NCBI GenBank assembly: GCA_964418585.1
Contig: CAYQMG010000050.1
Coordinates: forward strand, 29,392-93,391
Length of the DNA stretch: 64,000 nucleotides
Origin: JAJRTE01 sp964418585
GTDB lineage: Bacteria; Myxococcota_A; UBA796; JAJRTE01
Direction: 5' to 3'
The notes under the pieces are model-generated. The model was not told where the DNA came from, did no database searches, and worked only from the letters and a program-made list of their open reading frames with translations. Both the position numbers and the translations under genes were made by a program. Positions 1 to 7,793 of this stretch are shown piece by piece; position 1 is the stretch's first letter; every line of letters starts with the position of its first letter.

Positions 1-2
1 GA

Positions 3-1148
3 CACCTGCACCTGGACCTGTGCCCTGTCGGTCCCCGGTCCGCAGTTCTGGCGGCAGCGGGGCTCACACTCATTCTGGGCGTCCTTCCTCGAGCTTCGGC
101 TCAGGACGCAGCGCCCGAGCCAGCGGGGAGACGATTGAGAGACATTGTGGCGGACTACCCGCCGGGCTCGATCCTGGTGGGAGGAACCACGGGCTCGTGG
201 GCCTTCGGCGAAACCCAGGGCGAGGTCATGGACCGGGAGTTCAGCTATGTGACTCCGGAAAACGATTTCAAGCAGTCCGTGGTCCGCGCCGACCCGAACA
301 GCTGGAACTGGTCTCGAGCCGACCCCTGGCTGGACCACATCGTCGAGCATGGTCAGACGTTGCGGATGCACGCCCCCATCGGTCCCCAATGCTCCACCTG
401 GGCCATGGAGGACTCGAGAACGCCGGAAGAACTGGAGGAGGAACTGAGATTGTTCGTCTCAACTCTGGTGGATCGCTACTCCGGCCAACCCGGTATCGCC
501 TACCTCGACGTGGTGAACGAAACAGTGCTCGACAACGGGGAGTGGTTTGGACCGAAGGAGGGGACGGACTCCTGGGAGAATCCCTGGCTCATCATCGGCC
601 AGGATACCGACCCGAACCAGACGCCGCTCTACATCCTCTACGCATTCGAGGAGGCGCAACGGATCTCACCGGATATCAAGCTCATCATCAATCAACACAC
701 GGAGCCCTCGAGCTACGCGGCCTGGGACAAGATCAAGGACACGGTGATGTATCTCCGGGACCATGGCATGCGCGTGGATGGGATTGGATGGCAAGCCCAC
801 GTGGAGTCGGGATGGGAAACATCTGAGCACCTGGAAGATCTGGCAGCCCTTGTCGAGTGGGCCCACGAAAACGACCTCGAGTTCCACGTCACCGAGGCGA
901 GCGTGTCGAACAAGAACGGTTGCCAGATTCCGAAGTACCGGATGGCACAGGCCAAGACCTATCGAGCCATCCTGGAAGTACTGCTCAGGCACCGGTACAG
1001 TGGTGTGGTGGGATGGAACACCTGGGGTATTTCGGACGCCTACGGCTGGATGCCGGGCTATTGCGGGTACCTGTTCGACGAGAACTACGAGGCAAAGCCC
1101 GCCTACTATGCCATCCAGCGAAGCCTGGAAATCCACAAGCTGCACTGA
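3..1148 (+). CDS. Secreted endo-1,4-beta-xylanase-like GH10 glycoside hydrolase (5' end outside window)
   Basis: This is probably a secreted glycoside hydrolase of family GH10, which cleaves internal beta-1,4-xylan bonds by a retaining mechanism. Two motifs support the call: YLDVVNE, whose Glu (codon 519-521) matches the acid/base, and EFHVTEAS, whose Glu (codon 894-896) matches the nucleophile; both lie at family-typical spacing. The frame stays open without a stop from position 3. It encodes a hydrophobic stretch (AVLAAAGLTLILGVL) ending in ASA just before QDAAPEP, which is a good signal peptide with a cleavage site. No ATG or GTG occurs in frame before the mature domain, so the true start lies upstream of the window; the TTG at 135 is not the start. 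The C-terminal W-rich segment (GWNTWGISD) is typical of GH10. Substrate specificity cannot be proved from sequence alone. Confidence 0.85.
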   Translation, partial: HLHLDLCPVGPRSAVLAAAGLTLILGVLPRASAQDAAPEPAGRRLRDIVADYPPGSILVGGTTGSWAFGETQGEVMDREFSYVTPENDFKQSVVRADPNSWNWSRADPWLDHIVEHGQTLRMHAPIGPQCSTWAMEDSRTPEELEEELRLFVSTLVDRYSGQPGIAYLDVVNETVLDNGEWFGPKEGTDSWENPWLIIGQDTDPNQTPLYILYAFEEAQRISPDIKLIINQHTEPSSYAAWDKIKDTVMYLRDHGMRVDGIGWQAHVESGWETSEHLEDLAALVEWAHENDLEFHVTEASVSNKNGCQIPKYRMAQAKTYRAILEVLLRHRYSGVVGWNTWGISDAYGWMPGYCGYLFDENYEAKPAYYAIQRSLEIHKLH

Positions 1149-1275
1149 CCCCTATCCTGCACCCAGCCCGACCTCCTCCCCTTGCCTCACTCGCTGCGCG
1201 CTCCCCCAACGCCACCTCCCCAGGACCGAGGTGTACCGCAACAGGCGGATTCGATGAGGGAGGGGCTCGAGCAAA

Positions 1276-2325
1276 CTACTGGAGTGACGACCCCGCCGGC
1301 TCGTTGGTCCGCTGGCAGAAATAGGCGCGGACCATGTAGGCCACCAACCCGAGTGCCAGCACGAAGCAAACGAGGAAAACGAGGAAAATGCCCCACTGAG
1401 GCTGGACGTTGGTGACCGCGGGGCTGGGTGTTTCTCCCAGTCGAACCACCCGCATGGCGTGGCGGGCGGACACCAGCGAGACGATGGAAAGGAACAGGAG
1501 CAGGGCGGACAGGGGGAGTTTCTGCCTGGTGAACAGAAACAGTGCGCCCAGGGCGAGCATTGCACCGGCCATGGAGGCGCCGAACGCGACGCTGTGCAGG
1601 AATGGGTCGAGTTCCGGCCCGAGCAAGGCGACGCGGCACACGCCGATACCGATTCCTCCGATCACGCCTCCCAGGAAAAAGGTGCGACCGGCCCGGAACG
1701 CGGCCTCGTCGTTCCGAGCCAACAGGGCGAAGGAAAGCCCGCCCACGGCGACCGCCCCGGCGATCATGTTGAGCCACCGAAGCAAGTAGTCTCCCAGATG
1801 AGGATTCAAGCCCCAACCGGACTGCGTGGCTGCGTACAGGGCTTTCATCGCGTCCGGACGCTCGGCCAGGGAGAAGACCGAACTGTAGATGAAAGAGATC
1901 CCGAGCAGGGCCAACGCGGCCGGGAACAGCCACTTCGCGAGAGGAGAAGCAGAGGCCATGAAGCTTGCGCCATAGAGCAGGTAGTAGGCCACGGCGGCAA
2001 GAACCAGGATGAGCAGCCAAAACCAGGCGCCGATGATGGCTGCTGCGTAAATCTGCCGGTGATACACAAGTTGGGTAAACAGCAGCGGCGCCACACCCAG
2101 GGTGATAGTGGCGGCCATTGCGGTGGGGAGGAGTGTCACGTATTGTCGCACCGTGGCGTTGTGCCATCGATCCTCGATCCGACCGCCCAGAAGCACCACC
2201 AGGCCGCCGAATAGAAACCCGACGGCGGCAAAATGCAACGCCAGGGTCACGATGTGAAGTGTGGTGATCAACCACAGAGGTACGGAAATGAATTCATATC
2301 CGGGTAGCGTCGTTGGTGTTCCCAT
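1276..2325 (-). CDS. Small membrane subunit of a cytochrome-bd-like oxidoreductase
   Basis: A polytopic membrane protein of about 349 residues with roughly eight or nine hydrophobic helices. It is the partner of the cytochrome-bd-like large subunit encoded just upstream. Its N-terminus (LWLITTLHIVTLALHFAAVGF) resembles the first helix of the large subunit (SVVHVFISHFAIGG), so the two may be distant paralogues with a conserved helix-1 histidine that could bind haem. The large-subunit stop overlaps an ATG at 2343 (ATGA), but no ribosome-binding site precedes that ATG. An AGGGGG sits six bases before the ATG at 2325, which I prefer as start. The two genes are evidently translationally coupled. 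Function, probably quinol or cytochrome c linked electron transfer, is inferred from the partner. Confidence 0.6.
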   Translation of the reverse strand: MGTPTTLPGYEFISVPLWLITTLHIVTLALHFAAVGFLFGGLVVLLGGRIEDRWHNATVRQYVTLLPTAMAATITLGVAPLLFTQLVYHRQIYAAAIIGAWFWLLILVLAAVAYYLLYGASFMASASPLAKWLFPAALALLGISFIYSSVFSLAERPDAMKALYAATQSGWGLNPHLGDYLLRWLNMIAGAVAVGGLSFALLARNDEAAFRAGRTFFLGGVIGGIGIGVCRVALLGPELDPFLHSVAFGASMAGAMLALGALFLFTRQKLPLSALLLFLSIVSLVSARHAMRVVRLGETPSPAVTNVQPQWGIFLVFLVCFVLALGLVAYMVRAYFCQRTNEPAGSSLQ

Positions 2326-2339
2326 GGTAACCCCCTGGC

Positions 2340-3845
2340 TCATCGAAGCGAAAGCAAGTACTGGATGATGGCCTCACGTTCGCGGCTGTCGCCTGTAAAC
2401 GGGGGCATCGCCTCGTCGTAGTCCCCGGCCTCATCGAGGAGTGTTTCATACTCTGCGCGTTCCAGTCCCACGATGGAACCGCTGTTGTCACGGAAACCAC
2501 CCCGCTCATGGCACCGCCCGCACCGCACCTCGTACACCTTCTCCCCGAGCGCCACCCCCTCGAGACCATAGATGTCCCCCAGGTGGCGGTTGTCGAGTCG
2601 AGCATGGATGTGCCGGGCAATCAACCGGGCCTCCTCCCGAGTTCCGAGAAACGGCGGCATGTTTCCACGGAGCGCGTCGGTGTGGCTGATGATAGACGCG
2701 ATGAACGCCTCGTCCGTCCCCTGCAACGCCGGCGCCAACGGCCGGTAGCCCTCGAGCGTGTGGCAACTCCGGCAGGCGTGCCGAAACAGGTCGGCGCCGT
2801 CATCTCCTGTCCGGTAGGCCATTCGCGCCAGAAGTCCCACCTCCGTGCCTGACGGTGTGCCACCAACCCCTGTGACCGGAACGGCGTTCCCGTACATGTA
2901 TCCCTGAATCACGAAGGGCTTGCGCGCTGATTCACGGAACATCTCAAACGCCCCGAAATAGAGAAAACCCAGCACCATCGCCACCACCGCCAGCCAGGGA
3001 CGAGTCCGACGTCCCACCACGAATCCTGCAACGACGAGCAGCACGAACAGGAATCCCGCCAGGTAGTAGGAGTCCACCAGGTATGCCTGCGGTATCCGCA
3101 TCGTGAGTCCCACGGCTTCGACCAGATTCGCCGGCAGGGCGGACCAGTACCAGTAGAAGGAGGGGGCCATCAAGGCGAGTCCCCCCAACCCCCAAAGGGC
3201 GTTCAACCGAACGAGCCGCCCCTTCGTCTCATCCGGGTCACGCCGGGACACCACCAGGAGGGTATACAATCCCGCCATCAGCAAGGTGATGCCGGTACGA
3301 AACACCAGGGACGGAAAGAACGTGGGGTTGAACAGGCCATCCCATACGTTGCCGGTGGCGAGCCAGTCCCCCGGCGTGAGCATGAACGTGATGATCCCGT
3401 TGATCACGAACAGCGACAGCCACGCGGCCGAGAAATAGATCCAACCGAGCACGATGTGGGCTCGAGCCGTCATGTGACGCCACCCGTAGTAGTAGAGGAT
3501 GGCGGCGGTAATCTCCACCACGAAGAAGGTCCATTCGGTGGCCCACGCCCATACGAAGTGGTGAATCAGCGCCTCCGTGGCCGCGGGATTGAGCAGGCCG
3601 ATGATGAACCAGATACCCACGCCGGTCAGAGCCCCCAGTACCAAGGTGACGAGCACGAAAAATCGGGTGAGCCCTTCCAGATATGTCAGCATGGCCCGGT
3701 CCCCGCGTTTCCGCGCCAGCATCTCGTTGACCACCAGATAGAGTCCGCCTCCGATGGCAAAATGAGAGATGAAAACGTGAACGACGCTGAGCGCAGCCAT
3801 GAGCGCTCCGTACCCCAGCGAGGTGTCCCAGAATGGATACTCCAT
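2340..3845 (-). CDS. Cytochrome-bd-like (CydA superfamily) large subunit fused to two cytochrome c haem sites
   Basis: About 501 residues. The N-terminal 320 residues contain eight or nine transmembrane helices with CydA-like features, including a helix-1 His (VHVFISHFAIGGG) and a conserved acidic helix (TEWTFFVVEITAAILYYY). A C-terminal tail follows with two haem c attachment motifs, CRSCH and CGRCH, each followed by a possible Met ligand (GNMPPF, EAMPPF), so it resembles a dihaem cytochrome c domain. In classical CydA the quinol loop and three haems are present and no haem c is attached. The fusion suggests electrons enter or leave through periplasmic haem c. MEYPFWDTS at 3845 is preferred as start over the ORF start at 3878, because GGGAAGGGG lies just upstream of its ATG. 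It is followed immediately by its partner subunit. The exact reaction (O2, NO or quinone chemistry) is unknown. Confidence 0.7.
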   Translation of the reverse strand: MEYPFWDTSLGYGALMAALSVVHVFISHFAIGGGLYLVVNEMLARKRGDRAMLTYLEGLTRFFVLVTLVLGALTGVGIWFIIGLLNPAATEALIHHFVWAWATEWTFFVVEITAAILYYYGWRHMTARAHIVLGWIYFSAAWLSLFVINGIITFMLTPGDWLATGNVWDGLFNPTFFPSLVFRTGITLLMAGLYTLLVVSRRDPDETKGRLVRLNALWGLGGLALMAPSFYWYWSALPANLVEAVGLTMRIPQAYLVDSYYLAGFLFVLLVVAGFVVGRRTRPWLAVVAMVLGFLYFGAFEMFRESARKPFVIQGYMYGNAVPVTGVGGTPSGTEVGLLARMAYRTGDDGADLFRHACRSCHTLEGYRPLAPALQGTDEAFIASIISHTDALRGNMPPFLGTREEARLIARHIHARLDNRHLGDIYGLEGVALGEKVYEVRCGRCHERGGFRDNSGSIVGLERAEYETLLDEAGDYDEAMPPFTGDSREREAIIQYLLSLR

Positions 3846-4205
3846 GGTGCCTTCCCCTTCCCGCATGCGACGGACCACCGGAAAACGCTGTCAACGCTGC
3901 AACGTCTCCTGCCGGACCGGCGCGGCTCCCGGGCGTCACGATGTGCCCTTGGTCCCCACTGCGTCACCGCCCGAACGCGCCCGCGCCCTGGTTCGGTGAC
4001 AGCACTGTGGAGCCATTATCGAGGAGGAGGAGCGTGCAAGATGTCAGGTACCATACCAGAATTTCGCTTTTGAGGGCGGGGCGGTGCTCTACAGGCAACC
4101 GACGGGGCGGCGTGTCGTGGAGGCGGTGCACCTGCCACCGGGTGAAGCCTCATGGGGGGGCAAAAATGAGAGATTCTGGGGGGGGGACGTGTCTGAGAGC
4201 GCTGT
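3846..4205. other. Intergenic region with homopolymer G tracts and one mini-ORF
   Basis: This 360-base gap separates ftcD from the cytochrome genes, both on the minus strand. On the plus strand a strong purine-rich ribosome-binding sequence (GAGGAGGAGGAG) precedes a ten-codon reading frame at 4041-4073 that would encode MSGTIPEFRF. Whether it is translated is unknown. Two G homopolymers occur, seven bases at about 4154-4160 and nine at about 4178-4186. I see no clear promoter or terminator on either strand. Confidence 0.4.
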
Positions 4206-6044
4206 CTACTGAAGCCGGGAAAGGACGAACCGGTCGACCTCATCCCTCAGCCGGCGGGCGTCGGCGACCAGGGAGTCGAGGGTGGCTGCGAGTTCCTTTC
4301 GGAAGGTCTCGTCCTCGATGGACGGCAGGTTGATCTTGACGTTGTACACGGCAGCTTCCACTCCGGCACACGCCATGAGCGCGCCCACTCCAGCGTCGGT
4401 GACCGACGGGGCGTTTCCCTTCCCCGCCACCTCGGCGCACAGCTCGAGGGCTTCAAAGCACGCCCTCGCGGTCTCCAACGGCACCTGGGAAGCGTCCTTG
4501 TATCCCTGCTGAATCGCTTCCTTCCGGGCCTTGCGCTCCTCGGGCGTTCCTCGAGGCATGCGCATGGCCTCCAGCACGGCGTTGAACGCATCGGTGTCCG
4601 TATCCACGGAACGGACCAGCCGGTCCTTGACGGCCTGGGCACGAACGGCCAGCGCGTCCAGCTCTTCCCACACCGTTTCATAGCCCTCCTTGCCGACGGT
4701 CAAGTTCGCCACCATGGAGGCCAACGCAGCGCCCAAAGCCCCTGCGAGTGCGGCGATACTCCCTCCACCGGGGGCGGGGGACTCTCGCGAGACCTCGTCG
4801 ACAAAGTCCCGGGCCGACAGGGCCATGAGGCACTCTTCCGGCTGCTCGGGAAGACCGAGGACCCGTTTTTCGAGGTCGAACGGAGCCACGTCGTCGAGCT
4901 TCATGGAGCGCACGGCAAGCTGGAGGATGTCGCGCCAGGGCAACCCGGTCGGCGCGTGATACCGGGCCTGGTAGAAACGCCCTGCCTCCATCAATGCGTC
5001 GAAGGGGACGAGTCCCACGATCTCGGAGCCGGTCACCACCAGACCGCGCTCGGCTGCCAGTTCCCGGCACGCCTCCAGGAAAAGATGAGGAGGGGTTACA
5101 TGATAGTTGGTGAGATTCGCGGTGATCTGAGCGCACCCATAGTCGTCGATGACCCAACCGATGGCCTTGCAATGTTTGAACCGCCCCGGTTTCTTCACCG
5201 GCCGGCGCTCCAAGTTGTTCGGATCCTGACCTTGCTCCTCGAGGAAGCTGTAGAAGTCCATCCCGTGGGCTTCGGCATAGTGCCGGGCCAGCTCATCCAG
5301 GGACGCGGCCACATGGTCGCAAGGGCCGCAGGGGAAGATCCCCTTGCTGGGATAGTAGCGAACGATCTCGCCCCGGAAGTAGTCGGGGGAGATGTTCCCG
5401 GTTCGCTTGCTCCTCCCTTTTTCTCTCAACTCGAACGCGATGTCGGTGGCGAATCGTTTGTCCCGGGTGTTCAGATTCACGTTGTATGCAATCAGGAACT
5501 CCCGTGCTCCGATGGTGACCACCCCGGTGCGGGCCACCCGGTCGTTCCACTCGGCCGGCCCGAAATCGGGTCGCCATGCAGGGTCCACCAGCTTGCGCGG
5601 GAGCGCTTCATACTCCCCTTTTCTGACTCGAGCCAGATTCCGGCGCTCCGGGGTCGCGGCGGCGTGCTCATAGAGGTAGACCGGAATCTGAAGCTCCTCA
5701 CCCACTCGCCGCCCCAAAACCCGAGCCAACTCCGCGCAGTCCTCCATCGTCACACCGCTGACCGGCACAAACGGACAGACATCCACAGCCCCGTGGCGGG
5801 GATGCGCTCCGTGGTGCTGCCTCATGTCGATCAATTCCGCCGCCTTCGCGATCAACTGGAACGCTGCCTCCACCGCTGCTTCCGGGGGGGCCACGAACGT
5901 GAGGACCGTGCGGTTCGTGTCCGCCCCGGGGTCCACGTCCAGGACCTTTGCGCCCTCCACACCGTCAACGACTGCGGCCAGGGCATCGATCACGCGGCGG
6001 TCACGACCTTCGCTGAAATTGGGTACGCATTCGACCAGCTTCAC
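4206..6044 (-). CDS. ftcD: Bifunctional glutamate formimidoyltransferase / formimidoyltetrahydrofolate cyclodeaminase
   Basis: This enzyme takes the formimino group from formiminoglutamate (histidine breakdown) onto tetrahydrofolate, then releases ammonia to give methenyl-THF. The N-terminal part begins KLVECVPNFSEGRD and contains MRQHHGAHPRHGAVDVCPFVP, hallmarks of formimidoyltransferase. The C-terminal 200 residues start near DFVDEVSRESPAPGGGSIAALAGALGAAL, the cyclodeaminase signature. At about 612 residues it is longer than the 541-residue mammalian enzyme. Some of the difference is a segment of about 70 residues between LREKGR and KHCKAIGW that contains a CGPCDH pair. The preferred start is the GTG at 6044, which has GGAGG six bases upstream, not the TTG at 6062. 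No other histidine-utilisation gene is in the window. Confidence 0.9.
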   Translation of the reverse strand: MKLVECVPNFSEGRDRRVIDALAAVVDGVEGAKVLDVDPGADTNRTVLTFVAPPEAAVEAAFQLIAKAAELIDMRQHHGAHPRHGAVDVCPFVPVSGVTMEDCAELARVLGRRVGEELQIPVYLYEHAAATPERRNLARVRKGEYEALPRKLVDPAWRPDFGPAEWNDRVARTGVVTIGAREFLIAYNVNLNTRDKRFATDIAFELREKGRSKRTGNISPDYFRGEIVRYYPSKGIFPCGPCDHVAASLDELARHYAEAHGMDFYSFLEEQGQDPNNLERRPVKKPGRFKHCKAIGWVIDDYGCAQITANLTNYHVTPPHLFLEACRELAAERGLVVTGSEIVGLVPFDALMEAGRFYQARYHAPTGLPWRDILQLAVRSMKLDDVAPFDLEKRVLGLPEQPEECLMALSARDFVDEVSRESPAPGGGSIAALAGALGAALASMVANLTVGKEGYETVWEELDALAVRAQAVKDRLVRSVDTDTDAFNAVLEAMRMPRGTPEERKARKEAIQQGYKDASQVPLETARACFEALELCAEVAGKGNAPSVTDAGVGALMACAGVEAAVYNVKINLPSIEDETFRKELAATLDSLVADARRLRDEVDRFVLSRLQ

Positions 6045-6431
6045 CCCACACCTCCACGCCAAGGGTATTCACGTCGGTTGACCGGCGTATTCCTCGCCGG
6101 GGGAAGATACACGCGGCATGTAGCTACCTCGAATCCTGAACCCGGTCAAGGAGAATGTGGTCTGGACGCGCCACAGGAGGAACCAGGAGACCGAATCCAT
6201 CGCCCGACTCGGGAGGATGACCCCCCTCTCCTTCGGTGGGACACCGCCCGTTGCTCCAGCTCCCAGACATGGCGCCACAGAGGACGACCCAAGGCCACCC
6301 ATCAAGCCCACCCATCCGACCGGTTCGGAACACGCCAGCGCCGTCCCCCCTCGTGACAGAAGGCTGCTGCACCCTCGAGGTCGATGGCGGACCGGTTTCG
6401 CATGCCATACCGCCGCCGACCCACTGCGCCC
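6045..6431. other. Intergenic region, no gene recognised
   Basis: This 387-base gap lies between two minus-strand genes. Short open frames exist in several phases but none has a plausible protein sequence or ribosome-binding site. I found no convincing promoter for ftcD and no terminator for the upstream lipoprotein gene. Confidence 0.4.
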
Positions 6432-7793
6432 TCAGCGGCAAGGAAATATTACCTGGAACCCGACCTGAACCGGCACCGTGCTGTCGAGAACTTTGAGAAC
6501 GGCGTTCTTCCCCGAGGCACCGACCACCTCCACCCGCCCGACCACACGCCCCTCTCGTTTGAGCACCCCACGCATGCCCGCCCTCAGCCCCTGCCACCGA
6601 TGCAGGTCCACGACCACGAAAGAACCACGAACATCGTACACGCGCCCACGCAACGACGCACAAGGCGACTGAAAAGACAGCCGGACCGACCCCTCGACCA
6701 TCTCGAGGCGCCCCGGCCCGTGCTCCGCGCCCAACGTATCCTTCAGCCGGATCTCCACCTCGTGCCACCCAAAGGTGGTCACCCGCGGCAGGTCCCGGGC
6801 GCCGGTTCCTACGTCCAGCCACGGCCGCTCCGGTGCCCGGTAGCGCACGTCCAAACTCGCCAACGCCTCGCTCCGGAGATCGATGGCCAGGGGCGTGGCG
6901 TGATCGATCCGGATCCTCCCCACGAAAACCCGGCGGCACGGGTCGTCCGGGGAGAGGGAGAACCTCGCCCATCGCCGGTTCCACAATGTCACAGGCTCGG
7001 GTCGACAGGTCGGGCTCGCCGTTCCAAAGACACGAAATCGAACCGGCTGTGATTCCCCGTCCAGGGAAACCTCGAGTTCATGAATCCCGGGTTCGACCAG
7101 CGGCAGGTCGAGCGCCCGGGGCGCCGACACGGGCGAACGATTCTCATGACGAAACGTGAGCCGTACCGCCCCCTCCTCGAGGTCTCCGACCGCTTCCAGC
7201 CGCAAATGGGTAGGGCGTTCCACCGCGATGTGGTAGGACTGCCGTTCCAGGCCCGGCCAGGGAAACAACACGCCCTCCGCCTCTCCATTGGCGTCGAGCG
7301 GCCGGGTCGAGGCAGGGAGGGAGGTTCCCGGTACAACACGGGTGGTGGGCACACAAATCACATCCGCAGGCGCCCGGTTGACCAGGACCAGAACATAGGA
7401 GACGCCCGGGTCGGCTCGAGGCACCTTCAACACGCCTCCGTCGGCGCGCACGTCGAATCGGTGCACCACCTCCGGGCCTCGAAGATCGTTGAGCACCCCT
7501 TGGATCCACACATCACCGCCTTCCCCTCGACACTTCAGGGAAACCCAGACCGCACTCGCCACCGGCACTTCCAGGCGCACCGCGGCTGGAGGCTTCGCAC
7601 TTTCCGCCGAGGGCACGCGAATGGCCCGGGGATGAAGCGGGTCCAGCGTGCCCTGAACGTCGAATCCACTGGTCGACGAAGGGCCAGCACACCGTATCAA
7701 GGCCAGGGCGACTGCCACCACCCCCGCGGTGAAGCGCCCACACCACGCCCACGGCCGCCCTCGCTCCCTGTCTGCTCGCACACCAGCGCTCAA
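6432..7793 (-). CDS. Probable secreted or lipoprotein of unknown function
   Basis: I do not recognise this 453-residue protein. It has a basic N-terminus, a hydrophobic helix (AGVVAVALALIRCAG) with a Cys that could be a weak lipobox, and then a long beta-rich exported region with several Cys residues (SLKCRGEG, VICVPT, PTCRPEP, DPCRR, SPCAS). The last 80 residues (LRGRVYDVRGSFVVVDL to the end) look like a compact beta-barrel module. Its start overlaps the stop of the FHA-transglycosylase gene by four bases, so it is translated with it and probably acts in the same envelope process. It is the third gene of a minus-strand operon. Confidence 0.55.
   Translation of the reverse strand: MSAGVRADRERGRPWAWCGRFTAGVVAVALALIRCAGPSSTSGFDVQGTLDPLHPRAIRVPSAESAKPPAAVRLEVPVASAVWVSLKCRGEGGDVWIQGVLNDLRGPEVVHRFDVRADGGVLKVPRADPGVSYVLVLVNRAPADVICVPTTRVVPGTSLPASTRPLDANGEAEGVLFPWPGLERQSYHIAVERPTHLRLEAVGDLEEGAVRLTFRHENRSPVSAPRALDLPLVEPGIHELEVSLDGESQPVRFRVFGTASPTCRPEPVTLWNRRWARFSLSPDDPCRRVFVGRIRIDHATPLAIDLRSEALASLDVRYRAPERPWLDVGTGARDLPRVTTFGWHEVEIRLKDTLGAEHGPGRLEMVEGSVRLSFQSPCASLRGRVYDVRGSFVVVDLHRWQGLRAGMRGVLKREGRVVGRVEVVGASGKNAVLKVLDSTVPVQVGFQVIFPCR

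Noticed and set aside
135..137. TTG as start of the xylanase
   Set aside because: The frame is open upstream and encodes a signal peptide, so the start lies before the window.
4178..4186. Nine-G tract as a phase-variation switch
   Set aside because: It lies in no gene and not in a recognisable promoter, so there is no support for switching.
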